Assembly (NCBI GenBank): GCA_021323735.1
Contig: JAJPKM010000021.1
Location: 62,001-126,000, forward strand
Length of the DNA stretch: 64,000 nucleotides
Reading direction: 5' to 3'
Origin: Gammaproteobacteria bacterium
GTDB taxonomy: Bacteria > Pseudomonadota > Gammaproteobacteria > Steroidobacterales > Steroidobacteraceae
The notes under the pieces are model-generated. The model saw only the letters and a program-made list of their open reading frames with translations. It ran no database searches and had not been told where the DNA came from. The position numbers and the translations under genes are program-made. Positions within the stretch are counted from its first letter, which is position 1. The number at the start of each line of letters is the position of its first letter. This document shows, in pieces, positions 34,529-43,083 of this stretch.

Positions 34529-35053
34529 ATGAAAATAGATTTTTCGCAAATCTGGCCGGTCTTGACGGCGGCGTTGGTAATTTTCGTCATCTACCGGCGC
34601 TTTCGCCGTAACTTCGGCAGGCAGCGGCTGCTGCCCGTGCGCATGCAGGCACGCATCGTGCTTCTGCTGATCGTGAGTGGTTTGCTGCTGCCGTCCGCGT
34701 TGCATTCGCTCGGACTGCTGTCGGCATTGCTGGCGGGCGTCGCCTCCGGCGTCGCCCTCGCGCTCTGGGGCGCTGCGCGGACACGCTTCCTGACCATCGA
34801 CCAACAACGCTACTACGTGCCGCACACCTATGCGGGCGTCGCGGTCTCGTTATTGCTCCTCGGGCGGCTCATCTACCGGCTATGGCAGGCTTATGGTATG
34901 GGCGTCGCAGGTGGTGCCGATACGCCGGCCACCATGCTGCGAAGTCCCCTGACTTTAGGCTTGTTCTTCGTTTTGATGGGATACTACGTTTGCTACTACA
35001 GCTTGGTACTGCGGAAATCAAAACGAGTCTCGAGCGAAGAAGTCAGCGCCTAG
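34529..35053 (+). CDS. Integral membrane protein, DUF1453/CcdC-like
   Basis: A 174-residue protein with about five transmembrane segments. The middle region ARTRFLTIDQQRYYVPHTYAGVAV and a following GRLIYRLW resemble DUF1453 (CcdC-like) proteins of unknown function. It starts 21 bp from the divergent permease. The C-terminus is short and charged. Family assignment is from memory and moderate. Confidence 0.6.
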   Translation: MKIDFSQIWPVLTAALVIFVIYRRFRRNFGRQRLLPVRMQARIVLLLIVSGLLLPSALHSLGLLSALLAGVASGVALALWGAARTRFLTIDQQRYYVPHTYAGVAVSLLLLGRLIYRLWQAYGMGVAGGADTPATMLRSPLTLGLFFVLMGYYVCYYSLVLRKSKRVSSEEVSA

Positions 35054-35083
35054 CCACTGTCGCGTAAACTTGAAGCGCGACCA

Positions 35084-35173
35084 CTACCTCAGCGTAATCA
35101 GTACCGCATAGGTGATGAGCAGAAAGGTGACCATCAAGGCATTGTTGCCCCATCGGGATACCATTTCGAGCAT
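35084..35173 (-). CDS. 29-residue single-pass membrane peptide
   Basis: A very short gene with GGAGGG 6 bp before its ATG. The product starts MLEMVSRWGNNALMVTF and continues as one hydrophobic helix (VTFLLITYAVLITL) ending in Arg. The strong ribosome binding site, the clean membrane helix and the position in a 345-bp gap support a real small protein. It was read directly from the sequence; no family is recognised. Confidence 0.5.
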   Translation of the reverse strand: MLEMVSRWGNNALMVTFLLITYAVLITLR

Positions 35174-35398
35174 GTCAGGCCCTCCACTTCCAGCGCTGCA
35201 CAACTTTACAATTCGGGGGCCCAAGAATGCTTGTCGCAGGTCTCAAATCCCAGGCGAATACGCCCATTCGCCGCGTTATGTCCGGCGAACCGGCGTCCAC
35301 CGACAATGCCGGCTGTCCGATAGAATATTCCCCGTGGCAGCGAGCGGCACAAAGACAGCCGCAGGCCCGTTTTTCCAATTGACTAGGCTGCCGAGGTC

Positions 35399-35770
35399 AT
35401 GAACATACTTTTGGTGGAAGACAGCGACGAGGTGAGTTGCATTACGGTCGAATACCTGCACGCACTTGGCCACGAGGTTGTCGCGGTTTCTGAAGCGGAG
35501 AAGGCGATCGTGCAGCTTAAGGAGAAACCCTTCGAGATCGTGATGACAGATATAGGGTTGCCGGGCATGTCTGGCATAGAACTCGCCCGGACCTTGGCCA
35601 AGGACTACCCCACTCTTCCGGTGGTGATCGCGTCGGGTTACGGTGCCGTCAACGTCGAGTCTCTGCTCGGTAAAAGGACTCGCACGGTGCTGGTGCTGTC
35701 CAAACCTTACGACTTATCCGACCTCGAGCGCACTCTCGCCGCAGCTGTTGCGATTGGGAATCGAACTTAA
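35399..35770 (+). CDS. Stand-alone response-regulator receiver domain (CheY-like)
   Basis: A 123-residue receiver domain. It has the acidic pair VEDSDE at residues 6-11, the phospho-acceptor Asp in MTDIGLPGMSG near residue 51, the Ser/Thr position in VIASGYG and the conserved Lys in LSKPYD near 101. There is no output domain and no adjacent histidine kinase, so it acts by protein contact or belongs to a distant phosphorelay. Its 3' end overlaps the convergent gene at 35714 by 57 bp. Confidence 0.92.
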   Translation: MNILLVEDSDEVSCITVEYLHALGHEVVAVSEAEKAIVQLKEKPFEIVMTDIGLPGMSGIELARTLAKDYPTLPVVIASGYGAVNVESLLGKRTRTVLVLSKPYDLSDLERTLAAAVAIGNRT

Positions 35771-36043
35771 GGCAGAGCGTTCGCACTCGGGGCAACACTG
35801 GGGGGATGTCCGCAGTGTCTCGCTCAGCAGATCCGTGAGTTCGTGCTCGTCGTTGTCAAAAACCTCTACGAACGCCGTATGTCCGCGTACCAGTTCTATC
35901 GCCAGCACAAAGGCACCGGCCGGGTTCACCTCATCGTCGAAGTACATGTGGCGATGTACGGGACAAGTTTTCAGCACCTGGGTCCACCGCGCAATATCGA
36001 TGGCAATCGCCTGTTTCTGCTGCAGCGGATTCATCGACTGCAT
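35714..36043 (-). CDS. Small conserved-looking protein, unknown function
   Basis: A 109-residue protein with a compact central segment CPVHRHMYFDDEVNPAGAFVLAIELV that has the look of a folded domain, and several cysteines near the C-terminus (SPQCCPECE). It lies 9 bp downstream of a 60-residue gene on the same strand. Its 3' end overlaps the receiver-domain gene, so the true end of the conserved part may lie before 35770. No family is recognised. Confidence 0.55.
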   Translation of the reverse strand: MQSMNPLQQKQAIAIDIARWTQVLKTCPVHRHMYFDDEVNPAGAFVLAIELVRGHTAFVEVFDNDEHELTDLLSETLRTSPQCCPECERSALSSIPNRNSCGESALEVG

Positions 36044-36052
36044 GGCAAGGCC

Positions 36053-36235
36053 TCAGCGCAGGGTGGTTCTGACGACGGGGGTTCTGCCCATGCGGTACTC
36101 CTTCGGCGGTATACAGCCGATGACCCGCAGCGCGCGCCTCCAAGCAGCCGCCTGAGGCGCGGGTTCCGGGGGGTCGTGGGGAGCCAGCGGCGGGGTTTCC
36201 CGATTTGCAGGAGCTGAAATATTCTCGCTGGGCAT
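36053..36235 (-). CDS. 60-residue protein, unknown function
   Basis: An ATG with AAGGAG 8 bp upstream opens a 60-residue frame. The N-terminal half is Pro/Ala-rich; the C-terminal half (RVIGCIPPKEYRMGRTPVV) is basic. The strong ribosome binding site and tight spacing to the next gene make it likely to be translated. No homologue is recognised. Confidence 0.5.
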   Translation of the reverse strand: MPSENISAPANRETPPLAPHDPPEPAPQAAAWRRALRVIGCIPPKEYRMGRTPVVRTTLR

Positions 36236-36413
36236 GGGCTCACTCCTTCGTTCTTACCAGCAACGGTGGCAAATTGTCTGAGGCCGACTCCGTGGCAGCG
36301 ATCGGCCGGAAACCAGGAGTTCTGTAGGAATTTTCGACTGGAATTGTCAGACTCGCATGCGGCCCGCGACGCTCATAGCGCGCATGGTCCGCATGCCTCG
36401 GTCTCTCTTTCGA

Positions 36414-36959
36414 TCAGATGGCCAGGTATGGCCAGTCGCTCGCCACGGGGCCGTTCAAGGCAGCGTCCAGGGCTGCACCGGAAATATCGGCGCGCGCGCC
36501 GGCAGGACTCGGCTGCGCCGCCGCACCCGACTCAGATCGCGTACCGGCTTCGAGTGCGGCGATCAGCCGGCGCACCCGTGTTTGCGCTCTTCCCAAGGCG
36601 TCGCTCAAGTCGGGGAGCCAGGTCAACGCGCGCAAGTCGCCGACCTCGCGGCCCACGTGCTCCAGTTCTGCGGCCAGCACGCGGCAAACCCGGCCTTGGC
36701 GCCGCGCAACCCAGGCGCTGAGCGAGCAGATCGCCAGATCGGCAGCCGCGCGCAGGGGGCTCGGCCCCCTCTGATACCTGAGGTAGGGATGCCCTCGCAG
36801 CGTCCCCGAGGCGATTCGTCCTATGGTCCAACAAATGACCGCGGATTCGGCAAAGGTGCCGGGGTCGACCGAGCCGGATTCCAAGGCTCTCGCCAGGGTC
36901 CGTGCCCGTAAGGCCACATTCCGCAACTTCCGCAGCCGCAACACTTCGGCGTCGATCAT
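36414..36959 (-). CDS. Hypothetical 181-residue helical protein
   Basis: The ATG at 36959 has AGGGGA 7 bp upstream; upstream in-frame sequence is not protein-like. The product is basic and Ala/Arg/Leu-rich (LRLRKLRNVALRARTLARALES at the N-terminus), probably helical, with ESAVICWTIGRIASGTLRGHP as its most conserved-looking stretch. The last 35 residues are low complexity. No family is recognised and no membrane helix is clear. Confidence 0.55.
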   Translation of the reverse strand: MIDAEVLRLRKLRNVALRARTLARALESGSVDPGTFAESAVICWTIGRIASGTLRGHPYLRYQRGPSPLRAAADLAICSLSAWVARRQGRVCRVLAAELEHVGREVGDLRALTWLPDLSDALGRAQTRVRRLIAALEAGTRSESGAAAQPSPAGARADISGAALDAALNGPVASDWPYLAI

Positions 36960-37262
36960 TTTATTTCCCCTAGCCCCTTCAAACTCCGGCTTGCACCGGA
37001 GTCCTCCCATTGATCGGGACGAAGGGCGTATTCTCAAGACAAGCGGCCCCCGGTTCTGTAGGACGGCATCGCATGACCCCGCAGGCCGGCACCCGGGATC
37101 CGGCTTAATGTCAAATGCAAGGCCGGCCATTGTGGGCATGGGGGCGACCGCCTATTCTCTGTGGGTGCTCCTAAAGATGCCGGGCCGAAAATACCGGTGC
37201 GTGGGGCGCGGTACGCCGGGCGTCCGGCAATATTTCTCGTGTACTGGAGTTTGCGCTAATCC
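36960..37262. other. Intergenic region before crcB
   Basis: A 303-bp gap. It holds a 7-bp hairpin (ACTCCGG and CCGGAGT, 36983-37002) close to the minus-strand gene start. I looked for a fluoride riboswitch upstream of crcB and did not find the consensus. A plus-strand frame from about 37108 has no ribosome binding site. Nothing else is supported. Confidence 0.5.
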
Positions 37263-37643
37263 ATGTGGCGTTCATTCGTAGCGGTTGCGGTCGGGGGCGC
37301 GCTCGGCTGCCTCTTTCGTTGGTATCTCGCCGTCTTTTTGAATCGCTATTTTCCAGCCATACCCCCCGGCACGTTGGCCGCGAATCTGGTGGGCTGCTAC
37401 GTGATTGGCCTTGCCATTGCCTTCTTCACGACTTACCCGACATTTGCTCCAGAATGGCGGCTGTTCATTACCACGGGGTTTTGCGGGGGTCTGACCACAT
37501 TCTCGACGTTCTCGGCGGAGGTGGTCATGCTGATGCAATCGGGACGCTCCGTACTTGCGCTGGGCGCGGTGGGCGCTCACCTGGGGGGTTCGTTGCTGAT
37601 GACCTTGGCCGGCATCGTCACGGTGACGTGGCTCAGGGGCTAA
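37263..37643 (+). CDS. crcB: Fluoride channel CrcB (Fluc family)
   Basis: A 126-residue four-helix membrane protein that exports fluoride as a dual-topology dimer. Family motifs are [13 protein letters not shown] (about residue 11), [15 protein letters not shown] (about 38) and [18 protein letters not shown] (about 70-88). Length is standard. A single copy is present here with no partner gene and no visible riboswitch. Confidence 0.95.
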   Translation: MWRSFVAVAVGGALGCLFRWYLAVFLNRYFPAIPPGTLAANLVGCYVIGLAIAFFTTYPTFAPEWRLFITTGFCGGLTTFSTFSAEVVMLMQSGRSVLALGAVGAHLGGSLLMTLAGIVTVTWLRG

Positions 37644-37657
37644 ACTGATACGTTCTC

Positions 37658-37689
37658 AGATGTCCGAGCAGCTAGATGTCCGGGCAGCT
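37658..37689. repeat. 16-bp tandem duplication
   Basis: AGATGTCCGAGCAGCT is followed at once by AGATGTCCGGGCAGCT (one mismatch), 15 bp after the crcB stop codon. This is a local slippage-type duplication, of no clear function. Confidence 0.7.
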
Positions 37690-37732
37690 GCCGCGGAGTC
37701 TACATTCCTCGTGTAACTATATGATAATGGTG

Positions 37733-37813
37733 TTATTTTTGCGGAGGAGCTAGACACCACACCACAAACAGGACGTACGCCGCCGCACCAATGCCCATAT
37801 ACAGATGACTCAT
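37733..37813 (-). CDS. 26-residue single-pass membrane peptide
   Basis: AGGAG lies 5 bp before an ATG that opens a 26-codon frame. The product starts MSHLYMGIGAAAYVLFVVW and ends CLAPPQK: one hydrophobic helix with a short cytoplasmic-looking tail. It lies downstream of the rhomboid gene on the same strand and converges on crcB. No family is recognised; it resembles small accessory subunits of membrane complexes only in general form. Confidence 0.5.
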   Translation of the reverse strand: MSHLYMGIGAAAYVLFVVWCLAPPQK

Positions 37814-37939
37814 AAGAGCTCCTACGGAATAGGATTGCACCCGTTCCTCTCAAAATCTGAGCCCCGTTGCAGGCGCCCTACGGGCGATGCTGAACCGATC
37901 TGCGCGGCAGAATCTGTCGGACGATCTCGCCAGATGAAG

Positions 37940-38842
37940 TCAGAGTGAGAAATTCCATGCGGATGACAAAGCGAGGAGCCACGCCAGTAAGACCAATAGG
38001 ACGGCACAGGTCCCCGCCAAAATTTGGACACGGCTGCCGCCCAAGTGAGGAAGGTTCACTTTGGCATATAGCCAGCCCTGGCCGGTGCCCATGATGAAGC
38101 CCAGGCAATGACCCACCACATCGACGTGCACGCCTCCCGCGCCCAATAGGGTCAAGAGGCATATCCCGGCAATCAGCGGCGCCCAGCGATACCACAGACC
38201 CTCGCGTAGAGTGAACCTCTGTCTCCACGCCAAGCCGGTCAGCAGCCCAAGAGCCGCGAACACGGCGGTCGAAGCGCCCACTGCACGGTGGTCAACCGGT
38301 GCGATGAGCATTTCACAGTAGTTGGCCAGCGCCGCGGCTCCCAGGATGCTCGCCCAGGCGATGCCTGGCCCCAGCAATCGGCCTACGCCCATGCCTGCGA
38401 GCGCCCCGAACAGCACGTTGCCTAGCCAATGTTCTTGGTCGACATGCAAGGTAAGCGCGGTGATCGCGCGCCACCACTGCGCCCGCGAACCCGCATCGAG
38501 ACTGCCGGCGGCAAACCAATCGGCGCCAAAGGAACCATTACCTGCACTGTAGGCGGCAAGCAAGAGAACCAGCACATAGACACTGACGCCGAACGCGGCG
38601 CCTGGACGCGACGGCATCGCGCTGCGCACGCTGCGCGGCACGCTCCGTTCAGCCGAATAGCGGCTGATTTCATCGTACGCCCGGTCGAGCAGTGCCACCG
38701 GCACGTTCAGCGTCCAGGTGCTGTCGCTCTCCAGGGTTTCGTGCTCGATGCCCCGCGCTTCGAGCACCAGGCTGAATTCGCGGCAGAGGGACTTGGAGCC
38801 GCGAAACACCACCGCAAAACCTGCTCCGGCTGCGGAACTCAC
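37940..38842 (-). CDS. Rhomboid family intramembrane serine protease with extra N-terminal domain
   Basis: A protein of about 300 residues. An N-terminal cytosolic module of about 70 residues (VVFRGSKSLCREFSLVLEARG) precedes the six-helix rhomboid core. Catalytic motifs are GASTAVFAALG (Ser) and HVDVVGHCLGF (His). WWRAITALTLHVDQEHWLGNV supplies the usual helix-2 His/Asn face. The start is uncertain: GTG at 38842 begins the recognisable N-domain, while an ATG at 38977 would add about 45 Arg-rich residues. Rhomboids cut single-pass membrane proteins; the target is unknown. Confidence 0.85.
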   Translation of the reverse strand: MSSAAGAGFAVVFRGSKSLCREFSLVLEARGIEHETLESDSTWTLNVPVALLDRAYDEISRYSAERSVPRSVRSAMPSRPGAAFGVSVYVLVLLLAAYSAGNGSFGADWFAAGSLDAGSRAQWWRAITALTLHVDQEHWLGNVLFGALAGMGVGRLLGPGIAWASILGAAALANYCEMLIAPVDHRAVGASTAVFAALGLLTGLAWRQRFTLREGLWYRWAPLIAGICLLTLLGAGGVHVDVVGHCLGFIMGTGQGWLYAKVNLPHLGGSRVQILAGTCAVLLVLLAWLLALSSAWNFSL

Positions 38843-39120
38843 TTCTCGACGGTGAAGTCTTCCATACGGTATGGTAACCGCCAAAACGCGGCGATGGTGA
38901 AACCCGGCGTGCGCCCCTCCAACGGCGCTTTTTGCCGCCGGGGCCGCAAAATCCCGTATGATTGTCGCCGGGCACATGATAGCCCGTTCGGTTGAGGCCC
39001 TTTTCCAAGTACACTTGTGCGCCCGGTGCCGGCGCGTGTACTTTGCATGGCAAAGCGCAAGTCGCGGCAGCGGCGTCGAGCGGGTTTCCAACTGCAAAGG
39101 GTGCATTCCTGGATATTAAT

Positions 39121-40257
39121 TTGTGGGTTTGGTTCGTCGAATTCGGCTATGCGGTTGCCCTGGCTGCGATGCTTTACAGCGTGATCGCGGCTTTCGCCAT
39201 GCGCAAGGCCATTGCGGTGAGGGGCCGACCGACCGCGCCGATGCCCCCCGTCACGGTCCTAAAACCGCTCTGCGGCGTTGAGCCGGATACCTATGAATGT
39301 CTGCGCTCGTTCTGTGTCCAGGACTTTGACGGTTATCAGGTGGTATTCGGCGTCTCCGATCCGCACGACCCGGTCATTTCGCTCGTGCAACGCCTGCAGC
39401 GAGAATACCCCCATCTCGACCTGTCGTTGATCGTCGATCGGCGCCTCCACGGCAGCAACCGCAAGGTCAGCAATCTCATCAACATGATGGCAGCGGCGCG
39501 CCACGATTATCTGGTGCTGTCGGACAGCGATGTTCGAGTCGAGCCCGACTACCTGGGGCGCATCGTCGCGCCACTGGCAGATGAGAATGTAGGCATCGTG
39601 ACATGCTGTTATCGCGGCGTGGCACGTGCCGGTGTTTGGTCCATCCTCGGGTCGATGTTCATCAATCAGTGGTTCATGCCCTCGGTGCGAGTGGCCGCGA
39701 TGCTGGGATTCAGATCCTTTGCCTTCGGTGCAAGCATCGCGATTCGGCGCGAGGTGCTGGACAGAGTCGGCGGATTTCCCGCGATTGCCGGCCAGCTCGC
39801 CGACGATTACCGGTTGGGAGAATTGACGCGTCGCATGGGCCTCATCACCGTGCTGTCGGATGTCGAGGTCGAAACGATGGTGGGCGAACAAAGCGCCCTG
39901 GAGTTGGTTGCCCACGAATTGCGCTGGCGCAGGACCATCCGCATCCTCTCCCCGTCCGGCTACGGGTTTTCCTTCATCACCTTCGGCTTGCCGGTAACGG
40001 CGGTGCAGATCGCCGTGACGGGCGGCGCCGTCGCCGCCGTCATCATCTTTGCAATCACCGCATTGGCCAACGCAAGCCTGCATTTGCGCACCGACCGCAG
40101 CCGTTCTCACCACGCGAAATTGCTGCTCGTGCCGTTCCGCGACCTGCTGCATTTCGCCCTGTGGGGCTGGAGCTTCGCCACGCGCCGGGTGCAGTGGCGC
40201 AGTGTGCTGTACCGGGTCACCGAGGACGGGTCCGTTCAGCCTGTCGTGAGAACCTGA
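39121..40257 (+). CDS. hpnI: Hopanoid biosynthesis glycosyltransferase HpnI
   Basis: A family-2/21-like glycosyltransferase of about 378 residues related to ceramide glucosyltransferase. An N-terminal membrane helix (YAVALAAMLYSVIAAFAM) is followed by the catalytic domain with VLKPLCGVEPD, LSDSDVRVEPDYL (DxD), ADDYRLGEL and the ELRWRRTIR (Q/RxxRW) motif. C-terminal membrane helices follow. HpnI adds N-acetylglucosamine to bacteriohopanetetrol. The start is uncertain: TTG at 39121 precedes the first helix, and the frame stays open upstream to 38992. hpnK follows 19 bp later. Confidence 0.88.
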   Translation: MWVWFVEFGYAVALAAMLYSVIAAFAMRKAIAVRGRPTAPMPPVTVLKPLCGVEPDTYECLRSFCVQDFDGYQVVFGVSDPHDPVISLVQRLQREYPHLDLSLIVDRRLHGSNRKVSNLINMMAAARHDYLVLSDSDVRVEPDYLGRIVAPLADENVGIVTCCYRGVARAGVWSILGSMFINQWFMPSVRVAAMLGFRSFAFGASIAIRREVLDRVGGFPAIAGQLADDYRLGELTRRMGLITVLSDVEVETMVGEQSALELVAHELRWRRTIRILSPSGYGFSFITFGLPVTAVQIAVTGGAVAAVIIFAITALANASLHLRTDRSRSHHAKLLLVPFRDLLHFALWGWSFATRRVQWRSVLYRVTEDGSVQPVVRT

Positions 40258-40276
40258 CAGCGGCGTTGATTTCGTC

Positions 40277-41146
40277 ATGGCCCGCTACCTGATCGTCACC
40301 GCCGACGACTTCGGCATTCACGAATCAGTCAATGAAGCCGTCGAACAGGCCAGCCGCGCGGGAACCCTGAGTGCCGCCAGCCTGATGGTGACGGCGCACG
40401 CCGCGAAGGACGCCGTGCGGCGTGCCCTTACGCTTCCGGATTTGCGCGTGGGACTGCATGTGGTGCTCGCCGATGGCGAGTCGGCGCTGGATGCTTCTCT
40501 GATTCCTGAGATCGCCGACACCGAAGGGCGAATGCACGGCGACATGTTTCGCCGGGCAGTGCGATTTTTCTTCAAGCCCGCGGCACGCCGGCAACTCGAG
40601 GCGGAAATTCGTGCGCAATTCGCCGCCTTCTCGAAGACCGGACTGCCTCTCGATCATGTGAATGTCCACAAGCATTTCCATGTTCATCCCACCATTCTGA
40701 GCATCCTGCTCGATGTAGGCCGAGACTACGGGATGCCGGCCATTCGGGTGCCCGACGAGCCTGTTTGGTTCGCGGTCCGCCACGCGGGAATTGGGCCGGG
40801 ACTAGCCCAGGCGCTGCTGTCGCCATGGATCATGCTGATGAAACACCGGTTGCGACGCGCCGGCATCTTCCACAATGACAAGATCTTTGGAATTGCGGGG
40901 AGCGGCGCGATCGATGAGGCGAACTTGCTCGCCATCCTGGCTCGCCTGCCTGCCGGCGTCAGCGAAATCTATCTGCATCCTGCGACCCAGTCCGGTTCCG
41001 CCATTGCGGCCTCCATGAGTGGCTATCGCCATGCCGAGGAACTCGAGGCCTTGTCCAGCCCGCGCGTGCGCGCGGCGCTCGACGCGGCGGGCTTTCGCGG
41101 CGGCTACGCCGAAGTGCGCGATTCCCTGACCGCGCATCGGTCGTAG
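40277..41146 (+). CDS. hpnK: Hopanoid biosynthesis deacetylase HpnK (YdjC/ChbG-like)
   Basis: A 289-residue carbohydrate deacetylase. Motifs are TADDFGIHESVNEAV (metal Asp pair, residue 8), GLHVVL, VNVHKHFHVHP (metal His, near residue 130) and EIYLHPA. HpnK removes the acetyl group from the GlcNAc-hopanoid made by HpnI, giving glucosaminyl-bacteriohopanetetrol. The gene order hpnI-hpnK matches hopanoid clusters, though the radical-SAM gene hpnJ is not present here. Confidence 0.9.
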   Translation: MARYLIVTADDFGIHESVNEAVEQASRAGTLSAASLMVTAHAAKDAVRRALTLPDLRVGLHVVLADGESALDASLIPEIADTEGRMHGDMFRRAVRFFFKPAARRQLEAEIRAQFAAFSKTGLPLDHVNVHKHFHVHPTILSILLDVGRDYGMPAIRVPDEPVWFAVRHAGIGPGLAQALLSPWIMLMKHRLRRAGIFHNDKIFGIAGSGAIDEANLLAILARLPAGVSEIYLHPATQSGSAIAASMSGYRHAEELEALSSPRVRAALDAAGFRGGYAEVRDSLTAHRS

Positions 41147-41316
41147 TTCTCGCAACTTTGTAACGCAAAGAGCCGCAAAGGCAGGTGTCGCGTGCCGGAC
41201 GGAGCGCCGCCGCCGCCTTGACTCCGACTACACGCTAGGGCAAAGTCTCCGCGTTGGCGATTCAAAACCAGCGCAAGTTTTTGCGCTTCGCATTCATGGC
41301 CGGAGATTGCTTTTTG

Positions 41317-42153
41317 ATGCGCAACATGCTCGCAGCGCGCGTCATCAAGCATGGACGGCGTGGTTGCCTTACTCATCCGACGATCCGCTCGACGGCGGCA
41401 CTGATCGGTGCCCTGCTGCTTTGGCCGGCGGCCGTTTTCGCGGACCCCTTCACCTTGAACGAGGCGCTCGACGACACGAAGCTCTACTTCACCGCGCCTC
41501 TGCGCTGGGACAGTCAGGATTGGCTGTTCTTCGGCGGCGCGTTGGTAGCCATCGGCGCCTCTCATGAATTCGATAGCCGCGTCCGGACCCATTTCGCCAC
41601 CCCCAACGATGCCCTGCTGAACGGCCGGGATAGAAACAGCACACGCGATGCCTTGCCGGCCGCCGCGCTGATCTTCGGCACCGGGCTCTATGCAAGTTTC
41701 ATCGATGATTCCGCGGGTTACAAAGAGACTTGGCGCTTGCTGGAAGCTGGGGTATTCAGCACCGTGACCGGCGAAGTTCTGTCGCTGGCCGGGGGCCGCG
41801 AACGGCCCGATGCGACCGACTCGCCGAATCAGTGGCGCCACGGCGGAGATGCTTTTCCTTCGGTGCACACGAGTGCGGCATTTGCCATCGGTACCGTCTT
41901 CGCGGAATCCGGCAACGATGAGTACCGCTGGATCCGCCGCATCATCGGCTACGGCGTCGCCGCGGGCACGGGCTACATTCGCGTGAAGGAGAACGTGCAC
42001 TGGCTGTCGGACACGGTGGCCGGTGCCGCGCTTGGAATCGCGACCGCGCGCTTCGTCCTCAACCGGGACAACAAGGCCGCGCAGCTCGAGTCGCTACAAT
42101 TCGAACCCACGAAGGGCGGCTGGCAGTTAGCCTACTCCATTCGCACTCACTAG
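41317..42153 (+). CDS. PAP2 family phosphatase, exported
   Basis: A protein of about 278 residues with an N-terminal hydrophobic signal (STAALIGALLLWPAAVFA). Phosphatase motifs are GGRERPD (motif 1), FPSVHTSAAFA (motif 2, with PSVH in place of PSGH) and VKENVHWLSDTVAGA (motif 3). It is probably a periplasmic or outer-membrane-facing phosphatase acting on lipid phosphates, perhaps undecaprenyl or hopanoid-related. The ATG at 41317 was chosen because GGAG lies upstream; ATG at 41296 and TTG at 41254 are alternatives. It follows hpnI-hpnK on the same strand after 170 bp. Confidence 0.82.
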   Translation: MRNMLAARVIKHGRRGCLTHPTIRSTAALIGALLLWPAAVFADPFTLNEALDDTKLYFTAPLRWDSQDWLFFGGALVAIGASHEFDSRVRTHFATPNDALLNGRDRNSTRDALPAAALIFGTGLYASFIDDSAGYKETWRLLEAGVFSTVTGEVLSLAGGRERPDATDSPNQWRHGGDAFPSVHTSAAFAIGTVFAESGNDEYRWIRRIIGYGVAAGTGYIRVKENVHWLSDTVAGAALGIATARFVLNRDNKAAQLESLQFEPTKGGWQLAYSIRTH

Positions 42154-43053
42154 CTAAATCTGCGGTGCCTCGCTGCGGCGGGTGAGGATCAGCGACACGC
42201 TTCCGAGCACCAGCAACGCTGAGAGCAAGGTTCTGATGGTGACAATTTCCCCGGCGGCGAAGTATCCAAGCGCCACGGCGATCAACGGATTGACATAGGC
42301 ATGGCTTGCCACGCGAGTCACCGACATGCGTCCCAGCAACCAAACATACGCCGTATAGGCGATCAACGAGCCGAACACGATCAAATAGGCGAGCGCCAAC
42401 CCGGCGCGCAGGCTCAAGTGCGGGAAGGGGTGCATTTCGCCGCACGTCGCGGACAGCACCAGCAGCACGGCCCCTCCCAACATCATTTCGATGGCCGCCG
42501 TCATCGGCTTGGACCGCGGCAGCACCAGCTGCCCTGACCATACCGCGCCCGCGGACCATGCGATGCCGCCGGCGAAAATGGCGAGACAGGGAATCACCGC
42601 CAAGTGCTGCGCGCCATTGTCGATGAACAGCAGCGCGACGCCGCAGAATCCCACCAGGACGGCGCCGAACAGCCGGCCCTCGAAACGCTGGGTACGAAAT
42701 ATGAAGATTTCCAGAATGATCGCGGTGATCGGCAACGTCGCTTCGATCACCGAGGTGATGCCGGAAGACACATACTGCTCCGCCCAGAACACCGCACCGT
42801 AAGTGGCCACGAACATACAGATGCTGATCAAAGCCAAATTGCGCCACTCGATCGGTGTGGGATTACGCTCGCCGCGCAGCCGCATGTAGGCATATAACAG
42901 CGTGCCGGCGATGAAGAAGCGCAATCCGGCCGTAAACAACGGCGGAAACTCGAGTACCGCGATTCGAATCGCGAGAAAAGTCGTGCCCCACAAGATATAT
43001 ATCGCGGCAAATGCAAGAACCACGCGAAAGTCGATGGCGATCTTAGGGTTCAT
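42154..43053 (-). CDS. EamA/DMT family transporter
   Basis: A protein of about 299 residues with ten transmembrane helices in two EamA repeats (about residues 8-140 and 150-290). IYILWGTTFLAIRIAV at the start and YTAYVWLLGRMSVTRVASHAYVNPLIAV in the second half are characteristic of the YedA/RhaT-like subgroup. It likely exports amino acids or other metabolites. The ATG at 43053 was chosen; a GTG nine bases earlier is possible. It abuts the convergent PAP2 gene with no gap. Confidence 0.9.
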   Translation of the reverse strand: MNPKIAIDFRVVLAFAAIYILWGTTFLAIRIAVLEFPPLFTAGLRFFIAGTLLYAYMRLRGERNPTPIEWRNLALISICMFVATYGAVFWAEQYVSSGITSVIEATLPITAIILEIFIFRTQRFEGRLFGAVLVGFCGVALLFIDNGAQHLAVIPCLAIFAGGIAWSAGAVWSGQLVLPRSKPMTAAIEMMLGGAVLLVLSATCGEMHPFPHLSLRAGLALAYLIVFGSLIAYTAYVWLLGRMSVTRVASHAYVNPLIAVALGYFAAGEIVTIRTLLSALLVLGSVSLILTRRSEAPQI

Positions 43054-43083
43054 CGCGCCCACCCAGGATACTCAGACGGGCTC

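Noticed and set aside
37140-37262. Possible fluoride riboswitch before crcB
   Set aside because: Many crcB genes have one, so it was sought, but the conserved GGNGATGG...CCGCC pseudoknot pattern was not found.
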